Assembly (NCBI RefSeq): GCF_900099975.1
Contig: NZ_FNEI01000013.1
Location: 1 to 64,000, forward strand
Length of the DNA stretch: 64,000 nt
Source: Arthrobacter cupressi
Lineage (GTDB): Bacteria > Actinomycetota > Actinomycetes > Actinomycetales > Micrococcaceae
Direction of reading: 5' to 3'
In this document: one piece after another, positions 8,706 to 17,661 of the stretch
Layout: each line of letters starts with the position of its first letter
Numbering within the stretch: position 1 is the first letter of the stretch
Program-made: the position numbers and the translations under genes
The notes under the pieces: model-generated
Database searches by the model: none
Told to the model about the DNA's origin: nothing
Seen by the model: only the letters and a program-made list of their open reading frames with translations

Positions 8706-10013
8706 ATGCCCGAGAAACTCTCCCAGCGCGCGACACCACCCGCGACGCCACCCGGAACCCGTCCCGGTTCCCTCTCCGGGGACGCGCTCGGCGCCGGACT
8801 CAGCGGGCAGCTCAGCGACGAGCTCCGGGGCCGGATGCACAGCATGTACAAGCACCTGCATGCCAATCCCGAACTGTCCATGCAGGAACACGCCACCGCC
8901 CGCTTCATCGCGGAGCGCCTCGACGCCCTCGGCATCGGCAACTTCCCCTGCGGCGGCACCGGCGTGGTGGGGGTGCTGCGTAACGGCGAGGGCCCGGTCG
9001 TCGGCTTCCGGGCGGACACGGACGGCCTGCCGATCCTCGAAGACACGGGTCTCGACTACGCCAGCACGGCCCGAGGCGTGCTGGCCGACGGCACCGGAGT
9101 GCCCGTGATGCACGGCTGCGGGCACGACACCCACGTCACCACGCTGCTGACCGCCGCCGAACTGCTGGCCGGCGCCACGGAGTCATGGCGCGGCACCATC
9201 GTCTTCATCTTCCAGCCGGGCGAAGAAACCGCCGCCGGCGCGCAGGCCATGGTCGAGGACGGAATATGGGACAAGGCTCCGCAGCCGGAAATCATCTTCG
9301 GCCAGCACGTCATGGGCAACGAGGCCGGCACCATCAACATCAGCGTCGGCAACGCGATGGCGATGGCTGATTCCTTGAAGGTCACCGTCTTCGGCCGGCA
9401 GTCCCATGGTTCACAACCCCAGGTGGCCATCGACCCCATCGTCCTCGGCGCCCAGATGGTGCTGCGCCTCCAGACGATCGTGTCCCGGGAGATCCACCCA
9501 CTGAAGGCCGCGGTGGTCACTGTCGGCACCTTCCACGCCGGCCTCAAGGAAAACATCATCCCGGCCACCGCCGAGTTCACCCTGAACATCCGCACCCTGG
9601 AGCCGGACGTCCGCGCCCAGGTGCTGGCCGCCGTCCGCAGGATCATCCTGGCCGAGGCAGAGGCCTCCGGGGCGCCGCAGCCGGAAATCACTGAGCTCTA
9701 CACCTTCCCGCGCAACTACAACGAGCCTGCCGACACCGAGGAACTCATCACGGCCTTCCGGGCGGCACTGGGTGAGGATCGGGTGGCCGTGGTGGAGCCG
9801 ATGATGGGCAGCGAGGACTTCGGCGCCTTCGCCGAGGCGATCGGGGTGCCCTCCGTGTACTGGATGTTCGGCGGCATGAGCCGGGAAGTGCTCGACTCCG
9901 GCCTGCCAGTGCCGATGAACCATTCGCCGTTCTTCGCCCCGGTGATCGAACCGACGCTGAGCACCGGCGTGCAGGCCGCCCTGGCAGCGATCCTGTCCAA
10001 ACTCGGAAAGTAG
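8706..10013 (+). CDS. M20-family amidohydrolase/aminoacylase-type metallopeptidase
   Basis: A 435-residue cytosolic metallohydrolase of the M20D/AMHX group, which removes N-acyl or amide groups from amino acids, conjugates or p-aminobenzoyl-glutamate. Metal ligands are visible in VMHGCGHDTH (with the Cys typical of this subgroup), the catalytic glutamates in QPGEE, and the C-terminal MMGSEDFG. The dimerisation lid domain lies around residues 210-320. The ATG at 8706 follows an AACGAGG-like ribosome site; an upstream in-frame start would run through the tRNA terminator and is unlikely. The substrate cannot be told from sequence. The divergent neighbour on the far side is a GntR regulator that could control it. 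Confidence 0.9.
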   Translation: MPEKLSQRATPPATPPGTRPGSLSGDALGAGLSGQLSDELRGRMHSMYKHLHANPELSMQEHATARFIAERLDALGIGNFPCGGTGVVGVLRNGEGPVVGFRADTDGLPILEDTGLDYASTARGVLADGTGVPVMHGCGHDTHVTTLLTAAELLAGATESWRGTIVFIFQPGEETAAGAQAMVEDGIWDKAPQPEIIFGQHVMGNEAGTINISVGNAMAMADSLKVTVFGRQSHGSQPQVAIDPIVLGAQMVLRLQTIVSREIHPLKAAVVTVGTFHAGLKENIIPATAEFTLNIRTLEPDVRAQVLAAVRRIILAEAEASGAPQPEITELYTFPRNYNEPADTEELITAFRAALGEDRVAVVEPMMGSEDFGAFAEAIGVPSVYWMFGGMSREVLDSGLPVPMNHSPFFAPVIEPTLSTGVQAALAAILSKLGK

Positions 10014-10096
10014 TACGACGGCGGGTGCCCGGCCCGGGTGCCTGCCGGCCGGCGTCGGGCAGGCAGGAGGCCGGGCGGGCAGGCAGGCGGGCGGGC

Positions 10097-10825
10097 TTAG
10101 CGGCCGGCCACGAGCGCGGTAATCCTTCCCCGCAGCTCCTCGAAACGGGAGGCGAGCAGCCCGGCAGCAGCGGCGGCGTCCCCCGCGGCGACGGCGTCGT
10201 AGATCTTCCGGTGCAGCGCGGCCACAGCTGCGGCATCGTCCGTGGCGGGACCTGCCTCCAGCTGGATCCTGCGATGGACCTTCCCGAAAACGCCGAGCAA
10301 TTGCTGCAGCAGCTCGTTGCCGAGGGGTTCGAACAGGCGGCGGTGGAATTCGGCGTCGGCCGCGGCGGAGTGTTCGCCCGCCTGGGCCAGCTGCTCCAGG
10401 TGTTCGACGGCTTCGGCCAGCCGCTCCAGGTGGCCGGGCGTGGCCGCGGCGACCGCGGCCGGCAGGAGTCCCGTTTCCAGTGCCTGCCGAATGCCGAGAA
10501 GCTGCAGGGCGTCCTCGCCGTTCTGGCGCAGAGACAGCCGGCCGCGGAACACCAGACCGTCCGCGAAGGCGTCGAAGTTGCTGGGCGCCACGAACATGCC
10601 GAAGCCGTGGCGGATCTCGATCACGCCCATCGCCTGCAGGACCTTGAGCGATTCCCGGAGCGTGTTCCGGCCCACGCCGAGGGAGGCGGCGAGCTCGTTC
10701 TCGGTGGGCAGGGGGTCACCGGCTTCGAGTTCCCGTTCGAGGATCAGGTCCATGATGTCCGATTGCAGGGCCCTGAGCCGGGTCTGTGCGCCGTACCGTG
10801 CCTGCCGAACCATGCCCGATTCCAC
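10097..10825 (-). CDS. GntR-family (FadR/FCD subgroup) transcriptional regulator
   Basis: A 242-residue repressor-type protein. The N-terminal winged helix (about residues 18-80) contains PTENELAASLGVGRNTLRES. The C-terminal all-helical FCD ligand-binding domain (about 105-230) contains the metal-binding-type EFHRRLFEPLGN and LHRKIYDAV segments. The GTG start at 10825 is backed by GGGGAG 5 nt upstream. FCD regulators commonly sense small organic acids or sugar acids. The convergent M20 gene and the divergent oxidoreductase are possible targets, but no operator is obvious. Confidence 0.9.
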   Translation of the reverse strand: MESGMVRQARYGAQTRLRALQSDIMDLILERELEAGDPLPTENELAASLGVGRNTLRESLKVLQAMGVIEIRHGFGMFVAPSNFDAFADGLVFRGRLSLRQNGEDALQLLGIRQALETGLLPAAVAAATPGHLERLAEAVEHLEQLAQAGEHSAAADAEFHRRLFEPLGNELLQQLLGVFGKVHRRIQLEAGPATDDAAAVAALHRKIYDAVAAGDAAAAAGLLASRFEELRGRITALVAGR

Positions 10826-11023
10826 CCTTGCTCCCCTCGCAGTCCGGACGTCGTTCGGGCGGTCTGCGGGTGCGGGGTCCGGACCGGTCCGGTGACGGTG
10901 TTGAAGCGAGCTTAGTGCGCTGGACCCGCCCAGCTCAAGACAATATCGGATGTCCCATCTCCGCCCGGAAAACAGCCCGTGGCCCCGGATACCGCGGAGA
11001 AAGGAGAGGCGTAGGCTTCTCTC

Positions 11024-12493
11024 ATGACTGAGGAGCGCTCCCGGGAATTCGACGTCATCGTGATCGGTGCCGGAGCCGCCGGCGAAAACGTCGCCGATCG
11101 CGTCATCCGGGGAGGCCTCACCGCAGCGATCGTCGAGTCCGAGCTTGTGGGCGGGGAATGCTCCTACTGGGCCTGCATCCCGTCAAAGGCCCTGCTCCGT
11201 CCGGGCACCGCGCTGCACGGTGCTCAGTCCGTGCCCGGCGCTGCCGATTCCGTCACGAAGGTCCTGGACCCGGCGCCCGTGCTGAAGTACCGGGACTACT
11301 TCACCAACCGGTGGCAGGACGACGGCGGCGTCCAGTGGCTCTCCGACACCGGGATCGAACTGGTGCGCGGCGTCGCCCGCATCACCGGTCCGCGCGAGGT
11401 CCAGGTGGACGGGGTGGACGGCAACAGCTACGCGCTCAAGGCGCGGCACGCCGTCGTCATCGCCACCGGCTCAACCCCCGTCATCCCGGACATTCCCGGG
11501 CTCCGCTCGGCCCCGTACTGGACAACACGCGGCGCCACCTCGGCCCGCGAAGTCCCCGAACGCTTTGTGGTGCTGGGTGGCGGGGTTGCCGGGGTGGAAC
11601 TCGCGCAGGCCTTTGCCCGGCTGGGATCGCAGGTCTCGATGGTGGCCCGCGGCCGGCTGCTCAGCGCCTTCCCGGAAGAGGCGGCGGAGCTGGTGGCCGC
11701 CGGGCTGCGGGCCGACGGCGTCACCCTCCACACGGGCACTGCGGTCCTCAGCGTCCGCACCAACGACCAGTCCTTCTCCGTCACCCTCGACGACGGCAAG
11801 GTCCTGGACGCCGACAAGCTCCTGGTGGCGACCGGCCGCAGGCCGTCCCTGGACAACCTGGGGCTGGAGAGCGTGGGACTCGTGGAAGCGGAGGACGAGG
11901 ACGGCCCGCCGGCGGTGCGCCTCAGCACCGACTCCACCGGCCTCGTGGAAGGCGCCGCGAGCGACGGAACCAGCGGACTGTGGCTGTACGCCGCGGGCGA
12001 TGCCGCGGGGACACCGCTGCTGACCCACCAGGGGAAATACAGTGCGCGGGCGACCGGCGACGCGATTGTTGCCCGCTCCGAAGGGAAGCTGCACCGCGCG
12101 CCGAAGCCCTGGAGCCAGGTCACCAGCACTGCCAACGAACACGCGGTGCCCAGCGTCGTCTTCACCGACCCCGAAGTGGCCAGCGTGGGCCTGAACGTGG
12201 CGCAGGCACAGGAGCGCGGACTGCGGGCCGGCACGGTTGAACTGCCCATCAACGTCTCGGGCTCGCAGCTATACGCGGAGAACTACAAAGGGTGGGCGCA
12301 GTTGGTGGTGGATGAGGACAGACGGGTGCTGCTCGGCGCCACCTTCGCAGGGCCCGGGGTGGCGGAGCTCCTGCACGGGGCCACGATCGCGATCGTGGGC
12401 GAGGTGCCCCTGGAGCGGCTGTGGCATGCGGTGCCGTCCTTTCCCACCCTCAGCGAAGTGTGGTTGCGGCTCCTGGAAAAATACGGCATGTGA
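11024..12493 (+). CDS. Pyridine nucleotide-disulfide oxidoreductase (dihydrolipoamide dehydrogenase-like)
   Basis: A 489-residue FAD flavoenzyme. It has the N-terminal dinucleotide motif VIVIGAGAAGENVADR and the NAD(P) motif VVLGGGVAGVELAQAFARLG (about residue 180), then TGRRPSLDNLGLE and the C-terminal dimerisation domain FTDPEVASVGL. The redox site is GGECSYWACIPSK, in which the two cysteines are separated by SYWA instead of the usual four residues of CLNVGC. The usual catalytic C-terminal HAHPT motif of Lpd is replaced by HAVPSFPTLSE. It is therefore more likely a general disulfide reductase or quinone reductase than a pyruvate dehydrogenase E3. It is not in an operon with 2-oxoacid dehydrogenase genes. 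Confidence 0.88.
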   Translation: MTEERSREFDVIVIGAGAAGENVADRVIRGGLTAAIVESELVGGECSYWACIPSKALLRPGTALHGAQSVPGAADSVTKVLDPAPVLKYRDYFTNRWQDDGGVQWLSDTGIELVRGVARITGPREVQVDGVDGNSYALKARHAVVIATGSTPVIPDIPGLRSAPYWTTRGATSAREVPERFVVLGGGVAGVELAQAFARLGSQVSMVARGRLLSAFPEEAAELVAAGLRADGVTLHTGTAVLSVRTNDQSFSVTLDDGKVLDADKLLVATGRRPSLDNLGLESVGLVEAEDEDGPPAVRLSTDSTGLVEGAASDGTSGLWLYAAGDAAGTPLLTHQGKYSARATGDAIVARSEGKLHRAPKPWSQVTSTANEHAVPSVVFTDPEVASVGLNVAQAQERGLRAGTVELPINVSGSQLYAENYKGWAQLVVDEDRRVLLGATFAGPGVAELLHGATIAIVGEVPLERLWHAVPSFPTLSEVWLRLLEKYGM

Positions 12494-12496
12494 GCT

Positions 12497-12526
12497 CTAT
12501 TTGAACTGACCAGTCAGTTCAAATAG
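12497..12526. promoter_or_regulatory. TetR operator overlapping the promoter of the ABC/YhgE/TetR operon
   Basis: A 30-nt palindrome with perfect 14-bp arms (CTATTTGAACTGAC and GTCAGTTCAAATAG) around a CA centre. It begins 3 nt after the preceding stop codon. It contains the likely -35 TTGAAC (12501-12506) and most of the -10 TAGACT (12524-12529), spaced 17 bp, so a bound dimer would block RNA polymerase. Confidence 0.88.
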
Positions 12527-12562
12527 ACTGGTGGTGACATCAGGCTCTCGAAAGGTCCATCG

Positions 12563-13279
12563 GTGCTCACCGCACAGGAACTCCAGATCAACGGCCGCCG
12601 CGCCGACCTCCTGCCGCCCACCTCCCTCGAAATCCGCCGCGGCGGCCTGCTGCTTGCCAGCGGGGACGGGCAGGAGCAGCGCACCGCCCTCGCCCTCGCA
12701 CTCAGCGGCCGGATGAAGCCGGGAAGCGGCATCCTCCGCTGGGACGGCAGCTCCAAGACCAAGCGGATCCGCTCGGCGAGCGCACTGCTCGACTCCCCCG
12801 GCGTCAACGAGCCCGAACAACACCTCAGCGTGCGGGACCTTGTCACCGAGGACCTCGCCCTCATCCCGCGCCGGTACCGCGGCGCCCTGCTCAGCAAGCC
12901 CTGGCTGAAGGTGAACAGCTTCGAGGACATCGCCGAGCTGTGGATCGAGCAGCTCCCTGCGCAGCGGCGCCTCGAACTGCTGACCTCCCTCGCACTGGCG
13001 GATCCCGGAGTCGACCTCCTGGTCCTCGACTCCCCCGACCGGCACAGCGCCGACCCCGCGGACTGGCTCCCCCGCCTTGAGCAACTGGCGCACGACGCCG
13101 GGCGGTCGCTCGCCGTCGTCGCGGTCGTTTCCGCCCTCCCGGACGGCTGGGACGGTCCTTCCGCGGTGATCGGGAACGCCGTCCCGGAGCCGGCCGAGGA
13201 GACCGCCGGCGACGAGCCGGCGCCTGTCCCCGCCGACGTCCCCACCTCCACCGATTCCCTGCAAAGGACCGCAAAGTGA
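12563..13279 (+). CDS. Degenerate ABC-transporter ATPase-like protein
   Basis: A 238-residue protein with the layout of an ABC ATPase but without its catalytic residues. The Walker A region reads ASGDGQEQRT, lacking the GKS/T lysine. The segment LSGRMKPGSGILRWDG corresponds to the usual helix after Walker A. The signature region is QLPAQRRLELLTSLALADP with no LSGGQ. Walker B is VDLLVLDSP, with Ser in place of the catalytic Glu. The acidic, proline-rich tail (about 210-238) is dispensable-looking. GTG start with GAAAGG 7 nt upstream. It overlaps the YhgE gene by 4 nt, so it probably acts as a regulatory or structural partner of that membrane protein rather than as an energy source. Confidence 0.8.
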   Translation: MLTAQELQINGRRADLLPPTSLEIRRGGLLLASGDGQEQRTALALALSGRMKPGSGILRWDGSSKTKRIRSASALLDSPGVNEPEQHLSVRDLVTEDLALIPRRYRGALLSKPWLKVNSFEDIAELWIEQLPAQRRLELLTSLALADPGVDLLVLDSPDRHSADPADWLPRLEQLAHDAGRSLAVVAVVSALPDGWDGPSAVIGNAVPEPAEETAGDEPAPVPADVPTSTDSLQRTAK

Positions 13280-15312
13280 CTGTTCTGCGGCTGGCCCGCT
13301 CCGAACTCAAACGCATGACCGGCGGGCTGCTGCCCAAGCTGACCATCCTCGCCCTGACCATGGTCCCGCTGCTCTACGGCGCCGTGTACCTGTACGCGAA
13401 CTGGGACCCCTACGGCAACTTGGACAAGATCGATGCCGCCCTGGTGGTGCAGGACGCCGGCGCCACTTCTTCCGACGGCACCGAGTTGCAGGCGGGCCGC
13501 AAAGTGGCCGGCTCGCTGGTGGAAGGCCATGTCTTCAACTGGCAGCAGGTGGCCACGGCCGAGGAAGCCGACGCCGGGGTGCAGAGCGGAAAGTACGCCT
13601 TCGCGTTGAAGATCCCCCGGGAATTCTCGGCCAACCTCGTCTCGCCGGGCAGTTTCGACGCCGCCAACCAGGCCATGCTCAACGTCACCACGAACGACGC
13701 CAACAACTACCTGCTGAGCACCATCGTGGACAAGCTCACCACCGCCGTGCATTCCACCGTGGCCAAGGAGGTGGGCGTGGAGACTGCTAACCAGCTCCTC
13801 ACCGGCTTCGGGACCATCCATGCCCAGGTGGTGAAGGCCGCGGACGGCGCGGACACCCTGGCGGACGGGGTCGGGAAGCTCAGCACCGGGGCCACCTCGC
13901 TGCATGACGGCACGGGTCAGCTGCGCAGCGGAGCGGGCGAGCTCGTCGCCGGGCAGACCAAGCTGCGCGACGGCGCGAACCAGCTCAACACCGGCGCCGG
14001 CCAGCTCAGCGCGGGCCTGACCGAACTCAGGAACAAGACCGCCACCTTGCCGGCGGATTCGCAGAACCTCGCGAACGGCGCTGCCCAGGTGGCCGCCGGA
14101 AACGCCGAGCTGAACGCCAAGGTGCAGGACGTCGTCGGGCAGCTGGAAGCGTTCGACGCCGGGGCACGGGACCGCGTGATCGCCGCCAACGCGCGGCTCA
14201 TGGAAGCCGGGATCATCGACCAGGAACAGGCGGACCAGATCCTTGCCGATTACGACGCCACGGCAAGCTCCGCACCGATCACCGACGCGAAGGCAAAGAT
14301 CGCCGCCGATGCCGCGAAGATCCAGCAGCTCTCCGATGGTTCGGCCGCCGTGAGCGCCGGCGCTGCGAAGCTTGCCGGGGCAACCCCGGCCCTGACCGGG
14401 GCGATCGGGCAGGCCTCGGACGGGGCCGGCCAACTCAGCTCCGGCGCCGCCACCCTGGCGGCCGGCCAGCAGACCGCGCTGGACGGGGCCGCCGCCCTGG
14501 CCGGCGGTGCCGCGAAACTCGACGACGGCGCGGCCCAGCTCGACGCCGGCGCCGCCAATGCCGCCGACGGATCGCGCACCCTCGCGAGCGAACTGGTGAA
14601 GGGCGCGGGCAAGATCCCGAACCCGAACGATACCCAGAAGAACGACGTCTCCGAGGTGATAGCCGATCCCGTGGCCGTCAGCAACGTCTCGCAGGCCAAG
14701 GCCGGGTCCTACGGCGCAGGCCTCGCGCCGTTCTTCCTGACGCTCGCCCTCTGGATCGGGGTGTTCATGCTGGTGCAGGCCATGCGGCCCATTACCCAGC
14801 GCGCCCTGGCATCGAACGCGCCGTCCTGGAAGATCGCCGTCGGCGGCTGGCTGCCCTTCTTCGCGGTCTCCGTGCTGCAGGCAAGTATCCTGACCCTCGT
14901 GGTGAACCTCGGGCTCGGGCTGAACCCGGCGCACCCGGTGCTGATGTGGCTGTTCATGCTGGCCGCCGCGATGGCGTTCAGTGCGATTATCCAAGGCATC
15001 GTGGCCCTGCTCGGCACGCCCGGCAAGTTCGTGGTGCTGATCCTGCTGGTGCTGCAGCTGGTGTCCTCCGGCGGTACCTTCCCCTGGCAGACCACCCCGG
15101 AACCGCTGCACGTGGTGCACCAGATCATGCCGATGGGCTACGTGGTGAACGGCATGCGGCACCTGGTGTACGGCGGGGACCTGTCCATGATCTGGCCCAC
15201 CGTGCTCGGCCTCCTCGGTTACACCCTGCTGGGCGCTGCCCTCTCCACGCTGGCCGTGCGCAAGCACAAGTACTGGACCCTGAAGACCCTCAAGCCGGAG
15301 ATCGCGGTATGA
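13276..15312 (+). CDS. YhgE/Pip-family membrane protein with heptad-repeat extracellular domain
   Basis: A 678-residue member of the ABC-2/YhgE-Pip family. One N-terminal membrane segment (ILALTMVPLLYGAVYLY) is followed by a ~430-residue extracytoplasmic region, then about five C-terminal membrane segments (from FFLTLALWIGVFMLVQAM onward). The outside region is rich in repeats with L-x-x-G spacing, such as LSTGATSLHDGTGQLRSGAG, at about residues 195-260 and 355-430, predicting long amphipathic coils. Family members include phage-infection protein and export components. GTG start inside the 4-nt overlap with the previous gene. A TetR gene follows, also overlapping. Confidence 0.88.
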   Translation: MTVLRLARSELKRMTGGLLPKLTILALTMVPLLYGAVYLYANWDPYGNLDKIDAALVVQDAGATSSDGTELQAGRKVAGSLVEGHVFNWQQVATAEEADAGVQSGKYAFALKIPREFSANLVSPGSFDAANQAMLNVTTNDANNYLLSTIVDKLTTAVHSTVAKEVGVETANQLLTGFGTIHAQVVKAADGADTLADGVGKLSTGATSLHDGTGQLRSGAGELVAGQTKLRDGANQLNTGAGQLSAGLTELRNKTATLPADSQNLANGAAQVAAGNAELNAKVQDVVGQLEAFDAGARDRVIAANARLMEAGIIDQEQADQILADYDATASSAPITDAKAKIAADAAKIQQLSDGSAAVSAGAAKLAGATPALTGAIGQASDGAGQLSSGAATLAAGQQTALDGAAALAGGAAKLDDGAAQLDAGAANAADGSRTLASELVKGAGKIPNPNDTQKNDVSEVIADPVAVSNVSQAKAGSYGAGLAPFFLTLALWIGVFMLVQAMRPITQRALASNAPSWKIAVGGWLPFFAVSVLQASILTLVVNLGLGLNPAHPVLMWLFMLAAAMAFSAIIQGIVALLGTPGKFVVLILLVLQLVSSGGTFPWQTTPEPLHVVHQIMPMGYVVNGMRHLVYGGDLSMIWPTVLGLLGYTLLGAALSTLAVRKHKYWTLKTLKPEIAV

Positions 15313-15935
15313 GCACCGGCCATGACGGTGCGGGCGAGGGCAAGCGGCTGCGCCCGGAACGGACCAACGCCACCAAGCAGCGCTTGTTCGAAGCATCGAT
15401 GGAACTGATCGGCGAACGCGGCGCGGCAGGGGTCACGGTGGACGAGATCGCGGCTGCCGCCGGGGTCTCGAAGGGCACGGTCTATTACAACTTCGGCAGC
15501 AAGTCGGACCTCATCGCCCAACTGCTGCGCCACGGGGTGGACATCATGCTGGCCCGACTGCAAGGCATCGCTGCCCCGGATGCCGATCCCCTGGACGCCA
15601 TGGAGGCAATGCTGGGCCAGGCCATGGACTTCATGGACGACTACCCGTCCTTCGCCCGGCTGTGGGTCAGCGAAAACTGGAAGACCCCGAACGAATGGGG
15701 CCCGCTGTTCGCGGAGCTGCGGGCCGAACTGATCGCCGTGATCGGCGCGGCGCTAGAAAACGTGGCACGCAGCTACCCCGTGGACACGCGTGTGGCGCGC
15801 GGCAGCCTGGAGGCGGCAATGTTCGGCGCGATCTTCGTGGTGGGCCTGGACCGGCAGACCTACAACCCCGAACGCAGCAAGGAACAAAGCGTGGCCGCGG
15901 TGATGACCCTGATGCGCGGCTACGTGCTGCGATAA
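15309..15935 (+). CDS. TetR-family regulator of the ABC/YhgE operon
   Basis: A 208-residue repressor. The HTH (about residues 20-68) contains VTVDEIAAAAGVSKGTVYYNFGSKSDL. The C-terminal half is an all-helical ligand pocket of the TetR_C type with FMDDYPSFARLW. It overlaps the YhgE gene by an ATGA tetranucleotide. Being the last gene of the operon behind a 30-bp palindromic operator, it most likely autoregulates all three genes. The inducer is unknown; amphipathic drugs or lipids are plausible for this family. Confidence 0.92.
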   Translation: MSTGHDGAGEGKRLRPERTNATKQRLFEASMELIGERGAAGVTVDEIAAAAGVSKGTVYYNFGSKSDLIAQLLRHGVDIMLARLQGIAAPDADPLDAMEAMLGQAMDFMDDYPSFARLWVSENWKTPNEWGPLFAELRAELIAVIGAALENVARSYPVDTRVARGSLEAAMFGAIFVVGLDRQTYNPERSKEQSVAAVMTLMRGYVLR

Positions 15936-16009
15936 CGGTACGCAACTGCAACCTGGCGGGGTGTGGCGGGAGCGGCCGGGCGGGCATCCGTTCAAGGATG
16001 ATGGATTCC

Positions 16010-16618
16010 ATGCGTCGTATGGGGAACAGTGGAAAACTCGCGGTCATTTCCGCGGTGGTGGCCGGGGCCTTGCTGGTCCTGGCGGCAGTCACGCTCGAAG
16101 AGTGGGTGCTATTCATGTTCTTCGGCGCGGTGGTCCTGGGGTACCTGGCATCCCTCACCGAGGTACTCGCCCGGCGCCGCTACCTGGTCCTGGCCGCGGC
16201 GTTCGTGGGGTCCACGCTGTTCATCGCCTTCGGGATCGCCTTCCTGCGCATGTGGGGCCTTGCCTTCACGCTGAGTGAGAACTCCCTCGGCAGCGCGGTC
16301 AGCAGCAAGGACTCCGACATCTACTTCTACCTATCGCTCGCGGCCGGCGGCGGCTCCCTGCTCATTCTCTTCGTCGGGGCCATGTGGCCGGGCCGCCGGA
16401 AGACCGTTTCGCGCCAGGCCGCCCGGAAGCCCGCTCCGCCGACAGCCCGCCGTCCGGCGCCGGCCGCCCCGGCCCGTCGCACGCAGGCGGGCACCGCCCG
16501 GCGTCCCTCCGGAAAGGTGGCACCGGCACCTGCCAAGCGTCCGACGTCGGCAGCTGCGTCCCAGCCCAAGGCGCCCGCCAAGCCGGCCCGGCAAAGCTCC
16601 CCCGCCCGGCGCCGCTGA
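16010..16618 (+). CDS. Four-helix membrane protein with basic Ala/Pro-rich tail
   Basis: About 202 residues. Four hydrophobic segments are visible: LAVISAVVAGALLVLAAV, WVLFMFFGAVVLGYLASL, YLVLAAAFVGSTLFIAFGIA and FYLSLAAGGGSLLILFVGAMW. They are followed by ~75 residues dominated by Ala, Pro, Lys and Arg, which is highly basic and unstructured-looking. The start is ambiguous: AAGGA at 15994-15998 suits ATG 16010, while ATG 15998 and 16001 would add a few residues. No family is recognised; the tail could contact nucleic acid or anionic polymers. It converges with the EamA gene. Confidence 0.75.
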   Translation: MRRMGNSGKLAVISAVVAGALLVLAAVTLEEWVLFMFFGAVVLGYLASLTEVLARRRYLVLAAAFVGSTLFIAFGIAFLRMWGLAFTLSENSLGSAVSSKDSDIYFYLSLAAGGGSLLILFVGAMWPGRRKTVSRQAARKPAPPTARRPAPAAPARRTQAGTARRPSGKVAPAPAKRPTSAAASQPKAPAKPARQSSPARRR

Positions 16619-16630
16619 CCCAACCAACCA

Positions 16631-16672
16631 GCAGTTAAGGCCGTCTTGCGCCCTCAAAACGGCCTTAACTGC
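16631..16672. terminator. Stem-loop between convergent genes, member of an intergenic repeat family
   Basis: Perfect 14-bp arms GCAGTTAAGGCCGT (16631-16644) and ACGGCCTTAACTGC (16659-16672) around a 14-nt loop. The TAA stop of the EamA gene lies inside the right arm. The right half (from CTCAAAACG through CAGTTGGG) is nearly repeated at 55409-55440. Confidence 0.75.
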
Positions 16673-17585
16673 GAGCCAGTTGGGGGATTTTCAGGGGTGC
16701 TGCCTTCCGCCGCTGCAGCACCGCCACGGCAACGCCGGCCAGGAGGATCAGGCCGCCCGCCAGTTCCGCCGGCGTCGGGATCTCCCCGAGGAGCAGCCAG
16801 GCGGCGGTCATGCCCACCACCGGAACCAGCAGCGTGAACGGGACCACGGCCGATCCCGGGTACAGGCTGAGCAGCCGGTTCCAGATTCCATACCCGAGCA
16901 GTGAGGCGAACACGGCCGTGTAGAGGGCGCTGAGCACGGTGGCCGGCTGCAGCTGCGTGAGGGTCCCGACGACGGCGGCCGGGCCGTCCACGAGCAGGGA
17001 CAGGCCGGCGAGCGGAAGGGGCACGACCGCCCCGGACCACACCACCAGTCCCAGCCCCGAAGCCGCCCTGGCCTTGCGGACGATCACGTTCCCGATTGCC
17101 CAGGACAGAGCCGCGGCCAGGACGATCATCAGCGGCACCACCGGGGCCACGAGGCTCCGGCCGACGGCCACCACCGCCAGTCCCGCCACACCGAGCACCA
17201 CTCCGGCCAGCTGGCGCCTGCCCGGTCGTTCGCCGAGGAAGCGGGCGGCGAGCAGCACTGTGAGGAGCACCTGCGCCTGGAGGACGAGCGAGGCCAGCCC
17301 GGCGGGCATGCCCAGCGCCATGCCGAGGTAGAGCAGGCCGAACTGCCCGGCGCTCATGAACAGCCCGACGCCGGCAATCGCCTTCCAGCCGACGTCCGGC
17401 TTGGGGATGAAGAAGATGCAGGGGAAGACCACCAGCACGAAGCGGATCGCCACGAACAGGAGCGGCGGGACTTCGGCGGTGCCGCCGTGGCCGTTGGAGG
17501 GGTGCAGGCCGAAATCGATCGCGACGAAGTTGAGTCCCCAGAGGACGGCGACCAGGACGGCGAGGGCGGAGTGGCGAAGGTTCAC
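16665..17585 (-). CDS. EamA/RhaT-family drug-metabolite transporter
   Basis: A 306-residue inner-membrane protein with about ten hydrophobic helices in two EamA repeats (first about 5-140, second about 150-295). It carries family features such as a small-residue helix followed by LGERPGRRQLAGVVLGVAGL and, in the second half, LLGEIPTPAELAGGLILLAG. Members export amino acids or metabolites. GTG at 17585 (VNLRHSALAV) is preferred; an in-frame ATG at 17612 would intrude on the regulator's promoter. It is transcribed divergently from a LysR gene 73 bp away, which is its probable regulator. Confidence 0.87.
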   Translation of the reverse strand: MNLRHSALAVLVAVLWGLNFVAIDFGLHPSNGHGGTAEVPPLLFVAIRFVLVVFPCIFFIPKPDVGWKAIAGVGLFMSAGQFGLLYLGMALGMPAGLASLVLQAQVLLTVLLAARFLGERPGRRQLAGVVLGVAGLAVVAVGRSLVAPVVPLMIVLAAALSWAIGNVIVRKARAASGLGLVVWSGAVVPLPLAGLSLLVDGPAAVVGTLTQLQPATVLSALYTAVFASLLGYGIWNRLLSLYPGSAVVPFTLLVPVVGMTAAWLLLGEIPTPAELAGGLILLAGVAVAVLQRRKAAPLKIPQLARS

Positions 17586-17609
17586 GATCCCACTGTGGCA
17601 TCCCTCAAC

Positions 17610-17661
17610 CATGAAGCACCAGCGGTGAAATCTTCATGCCATCATGTACCGTTGCTTCATG
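17610..17661. promoter_or_regulatory. Inverted repeat in the EamA-LysR divergent promoter
   Basis: CATGAAGCA (17610-17618) and TGCTTCATG (17653-17661) form a 9-bp inverted repeat spaced by 34 bp, with a half-copy TCTTCATG at 17631-17638. The geometry fits a LysR regulator binding two sites across the shared promoter. Confidence 0.5.

Noticed and set aside
11024..12493. Pyruvate dehydrogenase E3 (lpd)
   Set aside because: The redox motif is CSYWACIPSK and the C-terminal HAHPT-type motif is altered, and no 2-oxoacid dehydrogenase genes are nearby.
12514..15396. A 960-codon open frame on the minus strand opposite the ABC/YhgE genes
   Set aside because: It is a GC-rich shadow of the plus-strand genes; its translation is low-complexity and has no domain, while the plus-strand frames have clear families and overlap-coupled starts.
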